From: Melastoma dodecandrum
Taxonomy: Eukaryota > Streptophyta > Magnoliopsida > Myrtales > Melastomataceae
NCBI GenBank assembly: GCA_029817715.1
Contig: JARUPY010000537.1
Span: 1,116,001-1,180,000 of the forward strand
Direction of reading: 5' to 3'
Length of the DNA: 64,000 nt
Made by a program: the position numbers and the translations under genes. Shown here piece after piece: positions 11,160 through 22,868 of this stretch; within the stretch, counting starts at the first letter, position 1; each line of letters begins with the position of its first letter. The notes beneath the pieces were generated by a model that was not told the DNA's origin, did not search any database, and saw only the letters and a list, made by a program, of their open reading frames with translations.

Positions 11160-11880
11160 TTTTCCATGCCTGCAGAGGATGGAGGCTCCGTTAGTGACGT
11201 CCCTAGGTTAACTTATTGGCTGACAAACTCTGTGATGCTGAGAGCCATAGTTAGCCAAACTATTTTGAAGGGAAAAACATCTTCCTTAAAGTCAGAGTCA
11301 TTTCGCAGCAAGAATGTGGAAAAACAAGCGACGAGGAAGTTACCAACGAATTCATATCTGGGCTAGAAAATGTTGAAGTCTCTTACTCTGCACATGCAGT
11401 CCTCCGTGGCAAAGTCTTTGGGCATGCGTGCATCTCCTGGTTCGGCAAAAAGTAACAAGAAAGTGATGAAGGCTGAGGAATTAGATCAGATCTATGTTTC
11501 AATGGAGATTTGGAAGAGAGCTTTTAAAGATGCTTGCGAGAGATTTTGTCCCATCAGAGGTGGAGGCATGAGTGTGGCTGCTTGCCTGTGCTTGCTAAAC
11601 TGGTAATGGAGCAGTTAGTGGTGAGGCTGGATGTGGCCATGTTCAATGCTATCCTCCGAGAATCTCCCGATGAGATCCCAACAGATCCGCTATCTGATCC
11701 TATTAGCGATCCTAGTGTCCTCCCAATTCCACCTGCGAAATCAAGTTTCCGTGCCGGTGCCCTACTGAAAAGACGCCATTGGTAATTGGTCTCGATTTAC
11801 GGACCTCTTCGGCTTGGAGGAGGAGAATGAATTATGTGAAGATGGGGACGTGCCTTGGTGTTCGATGCACTCAAGACAAC
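11160..11880 (+). pseudogene. gar2-like / C2 NT-type domain protein fragment
   Basis: Three frames must be joined to follow the similarity: DVPRLTYWLTNSVMLRAIVSQ near 11200; then KRAFKDACERFCPIRGGG; then HECGCLPVLAKLVMEQLV with MFNAILRES-DEIPTDP-SDPISD and LPIPPAKSSF; and finally NWSRFTDLFGLEEENELCEDGD after another frame change near 11770. This order matches the C-terminal half of a plant family annotated as nucleolar gar2-related or EEIG1/EHBP1 N-terminal (C2 NT-type) proteins. I identify it from remembered conserved phrases. At least two frameshifts and loss of the N-terminal half make it non-functional. Confidence 0.6.
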
Positions 11881-11899
11881 GGAACTTATATATTCGAGG

Positions 11900-12610
11900 G
11901 ATTATTTAGATTCTCGAAGATCAAGACCCTCTGAAGGTGGCTTCGCACTCACCAATGTACTGCATCAACGGCTCGTGAGGTTCGCCGTAAAAACAGCACT
12001 GTGAGGTACAAATGCTAACGGGGCGTTCTATATGGAGCGAGATATGGTACAAACACCCGGTTCTCTCTTGAATTTATTTTTGGCTTAGAAACTGTTAAGG
12101 GCATTAATAAATTTATGTTGCTTGTATTTTTGCCAAAAAATTCAATTTTTATAAAGAAATATTTTCATAAAAATTATTCATATAGACATTTTAAGCATAA
12201 TGAGCTCGAAATCATTTTCTTAATATCAAACAACTTCTTTTCTAAAACCGAGCTCAAATAAACTCAGACATTGGGAACACACGATAAAAGCCTCGCTTTT
12301 CTTTGTATATTTGTTATGCATAAGGCCACTTTGATGTCCTTTTCATGTGGCATTATCTAAAATAATGGTGTTGTTTGTGTTGATTTGTGCATATTTGATT
12401 CTAATTCATTGTACCATGTGATCAGTGACGGGGCTAGAAAAATTAGGTAAAAGGGATCAAATTGAACTAGACGAAGTTTTGAAGGCAAAATTGTGCTTCT
12501 TTGATTTTTTAGGCTAAACAAATAAAAAAATTTTTTAATAATACACGCTAACGTATTGTACTAAGTCTCAATCAAAACAAGATACGAAGAGCAACCACTT
12601 CTTCCCTCCA
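11900..12610. other. Intergenic stretch, nothing recognised
   Basis: AT-rich, non-coding sequence lies between the gene mosaic and the NLR. It shows no clear ORF, repeat or RNA gene. It presumably includes the remains of the NLR promoter. Confidence 0.5.
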
Positions 12611-12619
12611 TCCATCTGT

Positions 12620-13931
12620 ATGGACGGGGATATGCTCAATGTCGTCTTCTTCCCCCACGCTCAGCAGCTCTCCTCACCATCTTTCACTTACCTTCTGCTT
12701 TGGAAGACCGAAAGACACAACATGGGTTTAGCTGCATCTGAGGTGGCCATTTCCCGGCTGATTGGAAAATCGTTGGAAATCAAATCCCAAAACGACGTCC
12801 TCACTCACGAGCTTCAGGCCCAGTTGGACAATCCCCACTGCATCCTCGAGGACATGCTAGCCATTTGTTCCTCTCCCAGCAGCGGCCTGCCCATGGCCGC
12901 CGAAGCCCTGATCTGTGCGGGTGAGCTGGTCAATACAATGGATATGTTCCTCGTGAAGGCTTTGACGGCCCCCAAATCACGACGGAGATGCCTTGCCTCC
13001 CTTGTTCTCGGAGTTGGCCACTTGGTCACATGCTCTGGATAAGGGCTCGAGCAAAGCAGGCTAAGGCACGGATCTACATAGCAAAAGTTGAGGAGCTGTC
13101 ACAGCGCTTTACTAATATGCAGGGGGTCAAATTAATGGGGTCAAGCAAAGGAATGAGCTACAGCGAGCACTTGAAATCGCCTGATGTTCACTACGACGAG
13201 TCTGTCTTTGTCGGCCGCGAGTACGATGCAGACCGCCTCACTGCTTATCTTACTGACTCAGATTTTCTTCGTGTGATTTCCATCGTCAGGGATGAAGGCA
13301 TAGGGAAGACTGCACTGGTTCGAAGCATGTACAACAGACCGGATATGGAGCGTGATTTCAGGTGAAGGGCTTGGATTAGAAATTACAACACACCAAACGT
13401 GGAAAGTGTATTGTTAGAGATCTTGAAGCAGTCCCCGGTGATGACACTGAAAGACCTCAAGCTAAAGGAAACCGACAAATTTTGTGCATTTCTCCGCAAG
13501 AAATTGATGGAGCTGAGGTACTTGATCGTGCTGGACGATCTGAAGAGTGCTGAAATTCTCGATAACCTTCTGTACGCCCTACCCAACTCAAGGAACGGAA
13601 GCAGGGTCATCGTCACGTGCAGGGAGGTGGTTCATGTTTCACTGCATGAGAAACCTTGGGGTTACAGTCTCCTGGTGGGGCAGCTTGATCCCGAGAACAG
13701 CCGTAAATTGCTATCAGAGCATAGCTCGATCAATGACGTGGGATTAATAGATAAGATCTCGGGGAAGTGTAGTGGTTCTCCTCCAAAGGTACTTCTGTTT
13801 GGCGGTCTTTCTGCAGCCTTCGAGAACAATGACCCCAGACTCTTCCCCTATGGCATGGCTCTGCAACCTCGAGGAGGATTGGTGGCGGCAAGATGTTAGG
13901 TCTCTGAGCTACAAAAGCCTTCCTTCTTGGG
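12620..13931 (+). pseudogene. CC-NB-ARC part of an NLR resistance gene, broken
   Basis: The N-terminal part resembles a coiled-coil domain (MGLAASEVAISRLIGKSLEI onward). The NB-ARC domain follows, with FVGREYDADRLTAYL, a degenerate P-loop DEGIGKTALV (usual GMGGLGKTT), an in-frame TGA at about 13363 just before RAWI, kinase-2 YLIVLDDL, RNBS-B GSRVIVTCRE and a damaged GLPL motif (CSGSPPK). A frame change near 13850 restores LSYKSLPSW, after which the coding sequence stops dead at 13931, where the long repeat begins. NLRs detect pathogen effectors in the cytoplasm. The P-loop change, nonsense codon and frameshifts make this a pseudogene. The LRR half at 29941-31511 is its probable continuation; the ARC2 part is missing. 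Confidence 0.8.
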
Positions 13932-16060
13932 TGTACGCGTGCCTTCCGGCCTAGCACGCGCATGGCGGTTCGAACAACCCGAAGATTCGGGCCCGCTCCC
14001 CAAGGCCCAACCGGTCGACATCACGACTCGAGCGTCGGATGCTGCGGAAGGGAATTGGGTGATCCCTCCCTGGGTTCCTAACTGGGCCTGCTCGGGCCCT
14101 CGCCGACTGTCGCTGTTTTCCTAAGAGGCGGTGAGCGAAAGGCGGAGCATGATCCCAAGAAGGAACTTTCGGAAGAAACCGGGAGCGGCTCGTGTCGTCC
14201 GTTCGTCGTCCAAAATGGCTCCGTAAAAAGGTTGTTATTGTTTAACCTAGGTAAACTATACGGAGTCGCCACCGACTTAATTTTAAAAGCTTGGTTTAAG
14301 TCAGAAAACAGGAGTAGATTCGGGGATTCCTAATTACTAACTCTTACATTTAAACATGTGAAAATGTGGCATTTGCTCCAAAAGTTGGTTCTTTGTTAAC
14401 GGGTGTTGGACCCTATCCGAGCATGACTTCGGACTCATGTTAATGTTTTACGGGCGTTGGACCCGATTCGGGCTTTTTGGGCCCGAACTCATGTGTGTTT
14501 GGCAAACAACATGCGACGATAAGCCTATGAGCCTAAGGCATGCGGCCAAGCAGAGACAATTATTGAGATCAAAGGGGCGGGGAAAGATGGTGACCGTGGG
14601 CCTATTCACTTGGGCCCACGGCACGTTACAAGTGAATTTTCTATTTTTTCGGGGAGGTCCGCACCTCCCCTTTTACCTCATGTGATGGTTAGAGCCGCTT
14701 GATGGTCTTGACATCGCGTTTTTATGCGCGGAAAGATTCAGACGCCTTCAACAATCCTTCGAGAGGTTTGGGCTGGGACTTCGAAATTTGTGCGTTCGTT
14801 GTACATGCATAGACCAAAAGACGAAGTGTAAGTTATGCGAGACAGTAAAGCGCGTGACTTCACATATGTTTTATATAAATAAATGATGATCATGTCCATC
14901 AAATACAATGTAATCTAATCATATTACAAAGAGTTACGCAATCACGAATCACAACGAACACAGATTGCGCACAACATAAAACAGATTATAACTTTGGCTA
15001 GAATTGTCTGATTCAATCGAAATTTCAACCAACATATCTGAATCTTAATGTTGAGTTTGCATGTTAAATTTTATGAAAATCTGAAGTTGCAATCTCTCAA
15101 GATTAAGGAACCAAGACGGCCGTCCAGAAAAGCGGAATAGTTTGCATAGACGATGTCGTTCCTATCATATATTGGTCCTCGAATGTCCGATCGGAGTGCA
15201 AAAAACTTCACAGAAAGGTAAAGTGATGAAGGATATGTATGTAAAATTTGGCAACGATCCAATGGTGAGATTTGCCGTTATTGCATAAAGAACATGATAG
15301 TGATACTCAGGAGACCTTACTACGTATATAGTCTGTTCGTGAGATTGTTTCATATTATGCTACAAACTTCAACGTTTGATATATATATTTATAGAACCGT
15401 CTTGAAGTCTAGTTTAGGTCCCAAAAAGTTGAGTAAGATTCAACTATTAGATCTCACGAAACCTCCCCGGAAGTGACAATGCAATAGGCTGTCCTGCGCG
15501 GCCAGCGAAAGTGGCGACCGTTTCCCGGGAAATAACTCGATCCTCGATCATCCAAAAATTAAAAAAAAAATATTTCCAACAAGAAAGGGAACGACGGAGT
15601 CAGCAAATCGAACATGGTAGAAGCATGCTGGAGTTAGAAAGTGAGAGGAAGTCCCACCGAGGGGTTACCTCGCCATGGGGTGGCCCGAGGAGGATGAACG
15701 ACTCTGGGAGGGTCTCGGTTGGTAGGCTGGTCAGGAGGCTTTGGCTCGTCAGCAGAGGAGAGGAGGAGTCCTTGGCTCCGGTTTCTGTGTATACCTAGAG
15801 GAGTTGGCCTCCGGTTGTATGAGGAGGAATTTGTCTCTGATTCCCCGGAAGGGGAGGTGGAATCTCCGGTTCCCTAGAGGGAGGATGAATGTTTGGGAGG
15901 AGAGGGACATCTCCTGGAGCATCTCTGATTGTTTGAAGAGTATCCTTTTTTATTGGAGATTCTTTGATGGGGAATCTGTGATGGTTCCTAATTGTCTGAT
16001 GGGTGTTTCTAAAAATCCAAAGAGGATTTTCAGCCATACAGATAAACTAAAAATTTTGTA
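13932..16060 (-). repeat. Long direct repeat, copy 1 (probable Gypsy LTR)
   Basis: This copy starts TGTACGCGTGCC exactly where NLR coding sequence ends and is similar over about 2.1 kb to 27116-29760, with many substitutions and indels. The shared segments include a GC-rich start, a block near 14255 containing the reverse complement of TGGCGACTCC, and a later GA-rich block near 15500-15900. If the copies are LTRs of a minus-strand element, this would be the 3' LTR. No coding domain is recognisable. The right limit is where similarity to copy 2 fades. Confidence 0.65.
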
Positions 16061-16582
16061 ATGAAAGAAAAGAGTAATTGTTTCCCTATTTTTGGATATT
16101 CTCTCAAATCATCTGATGAGAATTCAGGAAAGGAAAAATAATTAAAGAGGATATTTACTAAGTATACAGGCCGTACGCGAGATTGTTTCGTATTATGCTA
16201 GAAACTTTAACGGTTGACATTTATATTCTTAGAACCTACTTGAAGCCTAGCAAGAGTTGGTTGAGACTCATTTTTCCAGCCCAACAGATTCCCCTTTCTC
16301 AGTTTTCTGCTAGAATAGATTTCCTCTCCATGAACTAAAGACCAAATTTAGACAGGGGCTTCTTTTTCTGTCCTGGAGAATACTTTGAGAACCTCCTCCT
16401 CGCCGGCCACGTCGTTCGTTCCCAGGTTTAACAATAAAAAAAAACATTTAGGACGGGGAATATGATAATTTTGTTAACCCATTCCTCTTTTGACCCTTTC
16501 ATAGTTTCCTGACTTGTCACACAAACTCTTAAGGCCCCCCACAAAGAAAAAAACACATTGAGCCAGGTTAGTGGATGCAGCA
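16061..16582. other. Spacer with an internally duplicated repeat piece
   Basis: The bases at about 16159-16253 repeat those at 15318-15412, both built around a GAGATTGTTTC-TATTATGCT core, so copy 1 of the long repeat carries its own partial duplication. The rest is AT-rich DNA and the 3' flank of the P450 pseudogene. Confidence 0.55.
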
Positions 16583-18525
16583 TCAACTCCGAAAACAACA
16601 CTTGTGCAAGATAAGGTGGGCGCCATGGCGTGGCCGAGGAAGATTCGATGAAGTTGGAGCATGTTTATAGTTGGGAGACAACTCGAACCGGTAATTCCTC
16701 AGGATCACGGACAATGCTAACTTGGCCTCCAACGTCGCAAAGTTCAGTCCTATGCAGATGCGAGGTCCCCACCCGAAGGGAAAGAATATCACTTGGTTAT
16801 TTGTTGCCTTGGCCACCCCCTCCGCAAACCTCTCTGGATTGAATTCCATGGCGTCTTCTCCCCATAACTCGCGATCATGGTGGATGTAGATCGTGGGCAT
16901 TGTCACTTGTACCCCTGCTGGTAAGGTCATGTCTCTTAGTTTCATGTCCTTGGTGACTCTCCGAGATAGGGTCGTTATTGGCGGGTACAGCCTCAACACC
17001 TCGTTCAGTATCATCGTGACCTGGGACCAACCAAGCATCAGTCAGATTCCTATTCAACAATTACATGGACTGCAATGGTATTTACACAAAAATGAGCTTC
17101 CTAAGTGTTGCTATGTGGGTCTTACGGCGTTTAGGTGGTTCAACTTATCGTAGTCGGGTTGCCTGTCACCGAAGACCTGAAGATCTTCCTCTCTTGCACA
17201 CTGCTGCCACTCCTGATGGACGCTGAGTAAAACCATGATCCAGACGAGGAGAGACGAAGTGGTCTCTTGCTCGGCAAAGTAGAAAAGCTTGCACTCCTCG
17301 ATCACATCATCGATGCTCATGCCTATTCTCTTGCTCGTGTCTTGAATCTCGTTCATGTTGGATTCGATCATCAGCCCAGCAAATCATCAGGAGCAGATGC
17401 CCCTGCATTTATTGCTCTCTCATTCCTCTGTATGAGGTCTCGAATCAACGAGCGTATCTCGTGGTCTATCCTCTTCATCCTCAGAATCGTCTTAGTGGGA
17501 AGGAATCTAAATAATAACAGGAAGCTCTGAAAGGTGAGATGAAATAAAAAAAATCCAAAAAACAAGAGGATATAACAATCGGGGCACGCAATTTTTACCT
17601 CATTCCTGGAATGTAAACTGATCGTCCGGTTGCCAAGACGAGAAGGGTCTGTTCTTCCTGAAGTTGAAATATTCTTCTTCCCTCTTCGATGCTGGTTCCA
17701 AATGCAGTCCGGGAGATGACATCGCGGGTCAAGTCCTTCAGGTATGGCCAGGCATCGACCTCAAACAATTCTTTCCCTGGGAACATTTCTTCCCATCTGA
17801 AGATCATCTGTTGGCTGCTCCAGTGAATGGCCTGCAACATAGCTGGACGCAAGGAAATCAGCTCCCAAACCAATTTTATAAGAAAGGCAGAGAGTCGACA
17901 ATGGAGAGGCAGAACCGGTAGAGAAAGGAAGTCTCCTTCACCTTTAGCTTGCCGATGTGAAAGGCAGGGTTGAGGATCTTCCTGTGAATAGACCATTTGT
18001 CTCCCTCCAGCTTGAGGAGCCCTTTGACGAGCAGGTCCGCCAGCGGGTTTGAGTTCAGCTTCTGAAAGTCATGAAAATTTGCGAATATCTCCTTTATCAT
18101 CAGAGGATCAGTTATGTACACCCTGGGGATCGGTCCTTCCCAACTGAAGGACTTGTTACCTGCGCAAGCCAATAACAAAATGTTCTCCTGGTGACAACTT
18201 TCAGGGATCACTTTGCGCAGATGAATCTTGGAGTTATGAGGATGGGGGGTGGTGTACCGTGGGTGAGGAGGACAAGGTGGATGAGGGGCTGGACACGAGG
18301 CTTGAGGTCGTCGGAGAGGGAGATGGGAGTGGAATTAGCTCGCTGCACCAGAGACTTGTTCTCGTGGAGGTCGCCGACAAGGAAGCGGTAGGAGTTGCCA
18401 GAGAGGCCTTGATGAAGGAGGAAGCGCTGGAGCCTCTTGGGACGAAGCCAGACCCAGTTGAGGAATCGAAATCCTAGGGCGAGGATGGAGAGTGAAAAAA
18501 GGGTGAGGATGATGGATAAGTCCAT
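16583..18525 (-). pseudogene. CYP72A-type cytochrome P450 with a 1-bp deletion
   Basis: Five exons are visible: about 18525-18258, 18159-17942, 17861 (or 17842)-17599, 17506-17126 and 17020-16583. An N-terminal membrane anchor is followed by NWVWLRPKRLQRFL, typical of CYP72A. The ExxR helix (NEVLRLYPP), PERF (FNPERF) and heme loop ([10 protein letters not shown]) are all present. Exon 4 is one base short at about 17373 compared with the intact neighbour, shifting frame after DDLLG. The I-helix AGQETT reads AEQETT, losing the conserved Gly. The first in-frame exon 3 acceptor adds six codons relative to the paralogue. CYP72A enzymes are ER-anchored monooxygenases, often of triterpenoids or terpenoid acids. 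This copy is probably dead unless the deletion is a sequence error. Confidence 0.85.
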
Positions 18526-19314
18526 GGGATGGATCTTCGATTAGTGTGTGTGTGTGTGAGTGGGTTTTGAATGAGGATGTGGAGTGGTGGTGGTGATATC
18601 GTGGATGTGTTTGTGAGGGAGTGTTACAATTATATTCAGAAAGGACGACAGATCTCCGTCATTGATGACGACACGAGGTGGAGACGAAGAAAGGTCAGTA
18701 GTATAGGAAAATGGGTGATGTTAATTGGAGATTGTTGATTAAATTAAAGGAAAAACATGGAAGGCAGATGACCCCTAGACCTATCATAGGAATAGGAAAA
18801 AGAATATCCCGGCAACATCATCAAGGTACAGTGCCAAACATCTCAGAGTGGAACACGTAGCCCCTCACCTAGCCTAGTCATCTTTTTACCTTGGCCCTTT
18901 GGAGTCAACTGGGTTTCTGTAGTATTAGGGGCATGCATGCATACCTTTCTTATCTCTTCACACGTACCCACATTTACTTTACCATGCATTTCCTTCTCCA
19001 TCTCAACCCCGCCTTTACCATGTCAAAGTGAATTTTACTTGCTAAAAGCCATCATACATTTTGTACTTTTTGCTATTTTCAAGCGACAAAAAAACCACCC
19101 CTTAAACATCCCGCGGCTTGCAACTGAGTTACGTGCTCGTGACTGAACATCACATTCTGTGCGTGTAAAATCGGTCCAAGTAATATCTTTTATATCTTTA
19201 GATATCACCAATATGACATTTTATTCGTCCATTCATTCATTCATACCCAAAAAAGAAAAACACGACACACCCAGAACCATTGCATTGAAAAACCTCGGAC
19301 GGTTCCACATGGAG
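18526..19314. other. Intergenic region between the two P450s
   Basis: It contains the upstream region of the P450 pseudogene, including a short GT microsatellite near 18545, and the 3' flank of the intact P450. I see no other gene. Confidence 0.6.
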
Positions 19315-21285
19315 TTAGCCCTGGAACTTTCGCAAAATCACCTGTGCACCATGCCGCGGCTGGAGAGTCACGATTGACTTTGGCGCATGCACATAGTTCG
19401 GGGACAACTCGAACGAGAACTTCTGCAGGATCACGGCCAATGCCAGTTTCGCCTCCAGCAACGCGAAATTCATCCCAATGCAGATGCGAGGGCCCCAACC
19501 GAACGGGAAGAATATGACCCTGTTCTTGGTTGCTTTCGCCACTCCTCCTGCAAACCTTTCCGGCTTGAACTCCATGGCATCTTCACCCCAGAGATCACGG
19601 TCGTGGTGGACGAGGATTGTGGGCAACGCCACCTGTGCTCCCTTGGGTATGGTCAAGTCCCCTAGTTTCATATCTGTGGTGACTTTCCGACTGAGCATGA
19701 TCACCGGAGGATACACACGCATCACCTCGTTCAGTATCATCGTGACCTGGGGGACAAAGTTAACGAGTTGTTGCGTTGGCTTTCTTAGCGTTAAGAAGAG
19801 AGACCACTGTTCTACATGGGCTTGTTATATATACGTACCACGTTTAGGTGGTTAAGCTGTTCAAAGTTTGGTTGGCTGTTGCCGAAGACCTGAACAACCT
19901 CCTCTCTGGCACGCTGCTGCCATTCCGGGTGAATGCTGAGTAACAACATCGTCCAGAGGAGCAGGGTCGAAGTCGTCTCCTGTCCGGCAAAGTAGAACAG
20001 CTTGCACTCCTCGATCACATCGTCAATGCTCATGCCTACCTTCTTGCCTGACTGACTCTGCTCCTGAATCTCCTTCAAGTTGGACTCGATCATCAGCCCG
20101 AGCAAGTCGTCACCGACAGATTCCCCTGCCTTTATGGCTTTCTCCTTTCTGAGGACGAGGTCCCGTATGAGGGATCGGATTTCAATGTCAATCTTCCTCA
20201 TTCTTCTATTCAACTTTGTAGGAACAAATCTGGAGTGGAAGCATCAAAGATTTCAGAACCAAGTTCCCCAAGGAAAGAGGAATTGTTTTCTCACTTTCTT
20301 AAAGTCTGATGAGAACATGATTGAGCGACTTACCTCCATCCAGGGATGTACACGGATTGAACGGCTATGAGGGCGAGTTCAGACTGTTCTTCCAGAAGCT
20401 GGAATATCTTTCTGCCTTCCTCGATGCTGGTGCCAAAGGCCGTCTGGGAGATGACATCACGAGTCAAGTCCTGGAGGTCAGGCCAGATGTCAACCTCGGA
20501 GGATTCCTTGAATGACAACATCTCCTCCCACTTGTGGATGAGCTGGTTGGTGCTGGAATGGAAGGCGGGCAACATGAGCTGTGGCATGGCATGGCAACAT
20601 ATTCGAAAGTGAAAAGATACCCTCCCAAAAGCAAGAACAGTGACAATGGAGCAGAGTATAAAAGATCGAGGGAGGGGGGGGGGAATGAACCTTGAGTTTG
20701 CCCATGTGGAAGGCAGGGTTGAGGATCTTGCGGTGCATCGACCATTTGTCGCCCTCGTGGTTGAGGAGACCTTCAAGGAGAATCCTAAACAGGGGATTGG
20801 AGTCGGGCTTCTGGTAGTCGTGGATGTTGGAGAATACGTCCTTGAGGTGGGAGGGTTCCATGATGTTTACCCGAGGTATCGGACCCACCCACATGAACGA
20901 GTTCTTCCCTGTAAGTGTAAACCAAGCCTCAATTTTTTGTCAAGTCTTTAAAAACATGAAGACCAGGGACAGAACCCTGGAGCAAGCGAGGGGGGGTGTT
21001 GCTGATACCGTGAGTCTCGATGACCTGATGGAGGAAGGGGAGGACGCGGGTCTTGACGTCGTCGGAGAGAGAGGAGGGCCTGGATTGGGCCTGACTGAGC
21101 ATGAGGGCGCTGTCGCGGAGGTCGCCGGAGAGGAAACGGTAGGGATTGCCAGAGAGTCCCTGCTGACGGAGGAAGCGCTCTAGCTTACGGGGACGGAACC
21201 AGACCCAGTTGAGGGCTGACCATGCTATAACCAGAAGTGGGAAGAGGAGGACGGACAAGAAGACGGAGACAAGGGATGCTTCCAT
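19315..21285 (-). CDS. CYP72A-type cytochrome P450, apparently intact
   Basis: Five exons joined with GT-AG introns (21285-21009, 20908-20691, 20578-20334, 20229-19839, 19746-19315) give 1,563 nt, an uninterrupted 520-codon frame, the usual size for the family. In order: an N-terminal membrane anchor, [19 protein letters not shown] (CYP72 signature), I-helix AGQETTST, ExxR in [13 protein letters not shown] in FKPERF, and heme loop [10 protein letters not shown] whose Cys ligates iron. The protein would sit on the ER and need a P450 reductase partner. CYP72A members oxidise triterpenoids, iridoid or gibberellin-type substrates; the substrate here cannot be read from sequence. It lies in tandem with a broken paralogue and two relics, a decayed P450 array inside a repeat-bounded block. 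Confidence 0.9.
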
Positions 21286-22110
21286 TATTTGTGACTTGGG
21301 AGGGTGAAGGAGTAGTTGGAGAAGAAGATATTAGTGTTATCTTATGGAGGATGATCATGATGATGATGATGATAATTTTATAGGGAGGTTGGAGGGATTG
21401 ATGATGATAAATCTGTAAATGAATATCCTTACAGAAAACTTGTAAATTGATGGTGGGACTTTGGGGGTCATAGCTTGCGTCACCCATCCAACAGGGAATC
21501 AGCTTAAACAAATAAATAAATAAAGGAAAGAAAGGAGATATGTTGGTGGGTGTCCTTTGTCCTGTCCTGTCGGCGTGCCTTCTCGCCATTATGTTCGTAT
21601 TTTTCAATTTTCAGTCGCATTATGTTTCAAAAAAAAGCATTTCATCATTTAATACTTTGTAAATAATGTATTGAAATGAAACAGATTCTCCCATAACATT
21701 TTTATATATCAATTGAATATTCTTAACGGTGAGACAATTTCATGTTTACCATGCACGATTCTTTTAAAAAAAATAAAAAAAGTACGAATATGGGATTATA
21801 TTGATCGTTGCTCATCGGGATGGATTCTTCGTTGAACCTGGGGAATATAGTATGTTGGTCTTGGTTAATGCGTGCAGCCGAGAGCATGTATCATATGTTT
21901 AATGGCATACTAATATCATAAGTATATGTACGAATGAATTACAAAATCGTTAAGTTGTAGTAAGATAATGAAATTTTGTTTTTATTGGTGTGTGAACAAA
22001 CATTTTTGGGTTGTGGCCAAGTCGACCACGGGATGTCTGCCATGTTGCCAAAGGAGAAGGACTTGACTTTTCTCTCATTAGTTTTTTTGGAGATTATTCA
22101 TTTGTTTAAT
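21286..22110. other. Upstream region of the intact P450
   Basis: Non-coding and AT-rich, with an ATG/GAT triplet microsatellite near 21355-21375. The first few hundred bases should hold the P450 promoter, but no clear TATA can be assigned. Confidence 0.5.
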
Positions 22111-22114
22111 GAAG

Positions 22115-22244
22115 CCAAGACGATGCGGGTCATAAAATGGACTTTTTGTCCAGATTCGACCACGACGCCCGCATGTTCGCAGGTCGCGGACTGCTCGAAC
22201 CGGTAATTCTTCTGGAACATGGACATGGCTAGCTTGGACTCTAT
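22115..22244 (-). pseudogene. P450 exon-5 relic cut by a Mutator end
   Basis: Minus-strand translation gives SKLAMSMFQKNYRFEQ and a few following residues, matching the post-heme segment of the CYP72A genes ([19 protein letters not shown] in the neighbour). The upstream part is missing because a Mutator-type terminus starts at 22245. Confidence 0.7.
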
Positions 22245-22868
22245 GAAGCGGCTAACGGTACGTGCACGTAACCGTTACGTAGTTTACTAAAATCGACTTT
22301 TTTTTTAGTAATCTTTACTAAAAATCGACGTTTTTTAGTAAAATCGTTAGTAAACTGTTGTAAAAAATTGTAAACCGTTACTAATTTTTTACTGTTTGAA
22401 AATCCAGAAAGTTACTAAAACTACGTTTAGTAAATCGGAGGAAAAATTTACTAAAAAGTTTAGTAACCGGTTACTAAAAATATCGGTGATTTTGGCTTTT
22501 TTTTGGAAACCGTTACTAAAGTTTCACTGTTCAAGTTTAGTAATCGATTACTAAACTTTTTAGTAAATTTCACCTCCGATTTACTAAACGTAGTTTAGTA
22601 ACTTTCCGAAAACTCAAATAGTAAAAAATTAGTAACGGGTTCCCAATTTTTTTAGTAAAATTTCTATTTTTAGTAATTTTCTCGATTCGCCGTCGAACGA
22701 TTTTAGTAATGCTTTACTAATTTTATAAGCGAAATTAGTAAATTACTCTGTAACATTGTAAAGTCGTTAGTAAATTACTAAAGTCGTCATTTTTTTTCGT
22801 AATCGTTTTCTATTTTTTGAGTAAATGTGCTGAATATTTAGTAATCGATTACTAAACTTTTTAGTAAT
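22245..22868 (+). mobile_element. Truncated Mutator-like element end (TIR fragment)
   Basis: The segment begins GAAGCGGCTAACGGTACGTG, the same terminus as the 9-kb Mutator element at 38382-47388, followed by some 600 bp saturated with AGTAAA/TTTACT motifs in both orientations. No second inverted terminus is found. It breaks off at about 22868 against Gypsy gag sequence. It is a non-coding relative of the large element. Confidence 0.75.

Noticed and set aside
9790..11900. Helitron as carrier of the gene mosaic
   Set aside because: I looked for a TC start and a hairpin plus CTRR end but could not pick a convincing pair by eye; left as one of several explanations.
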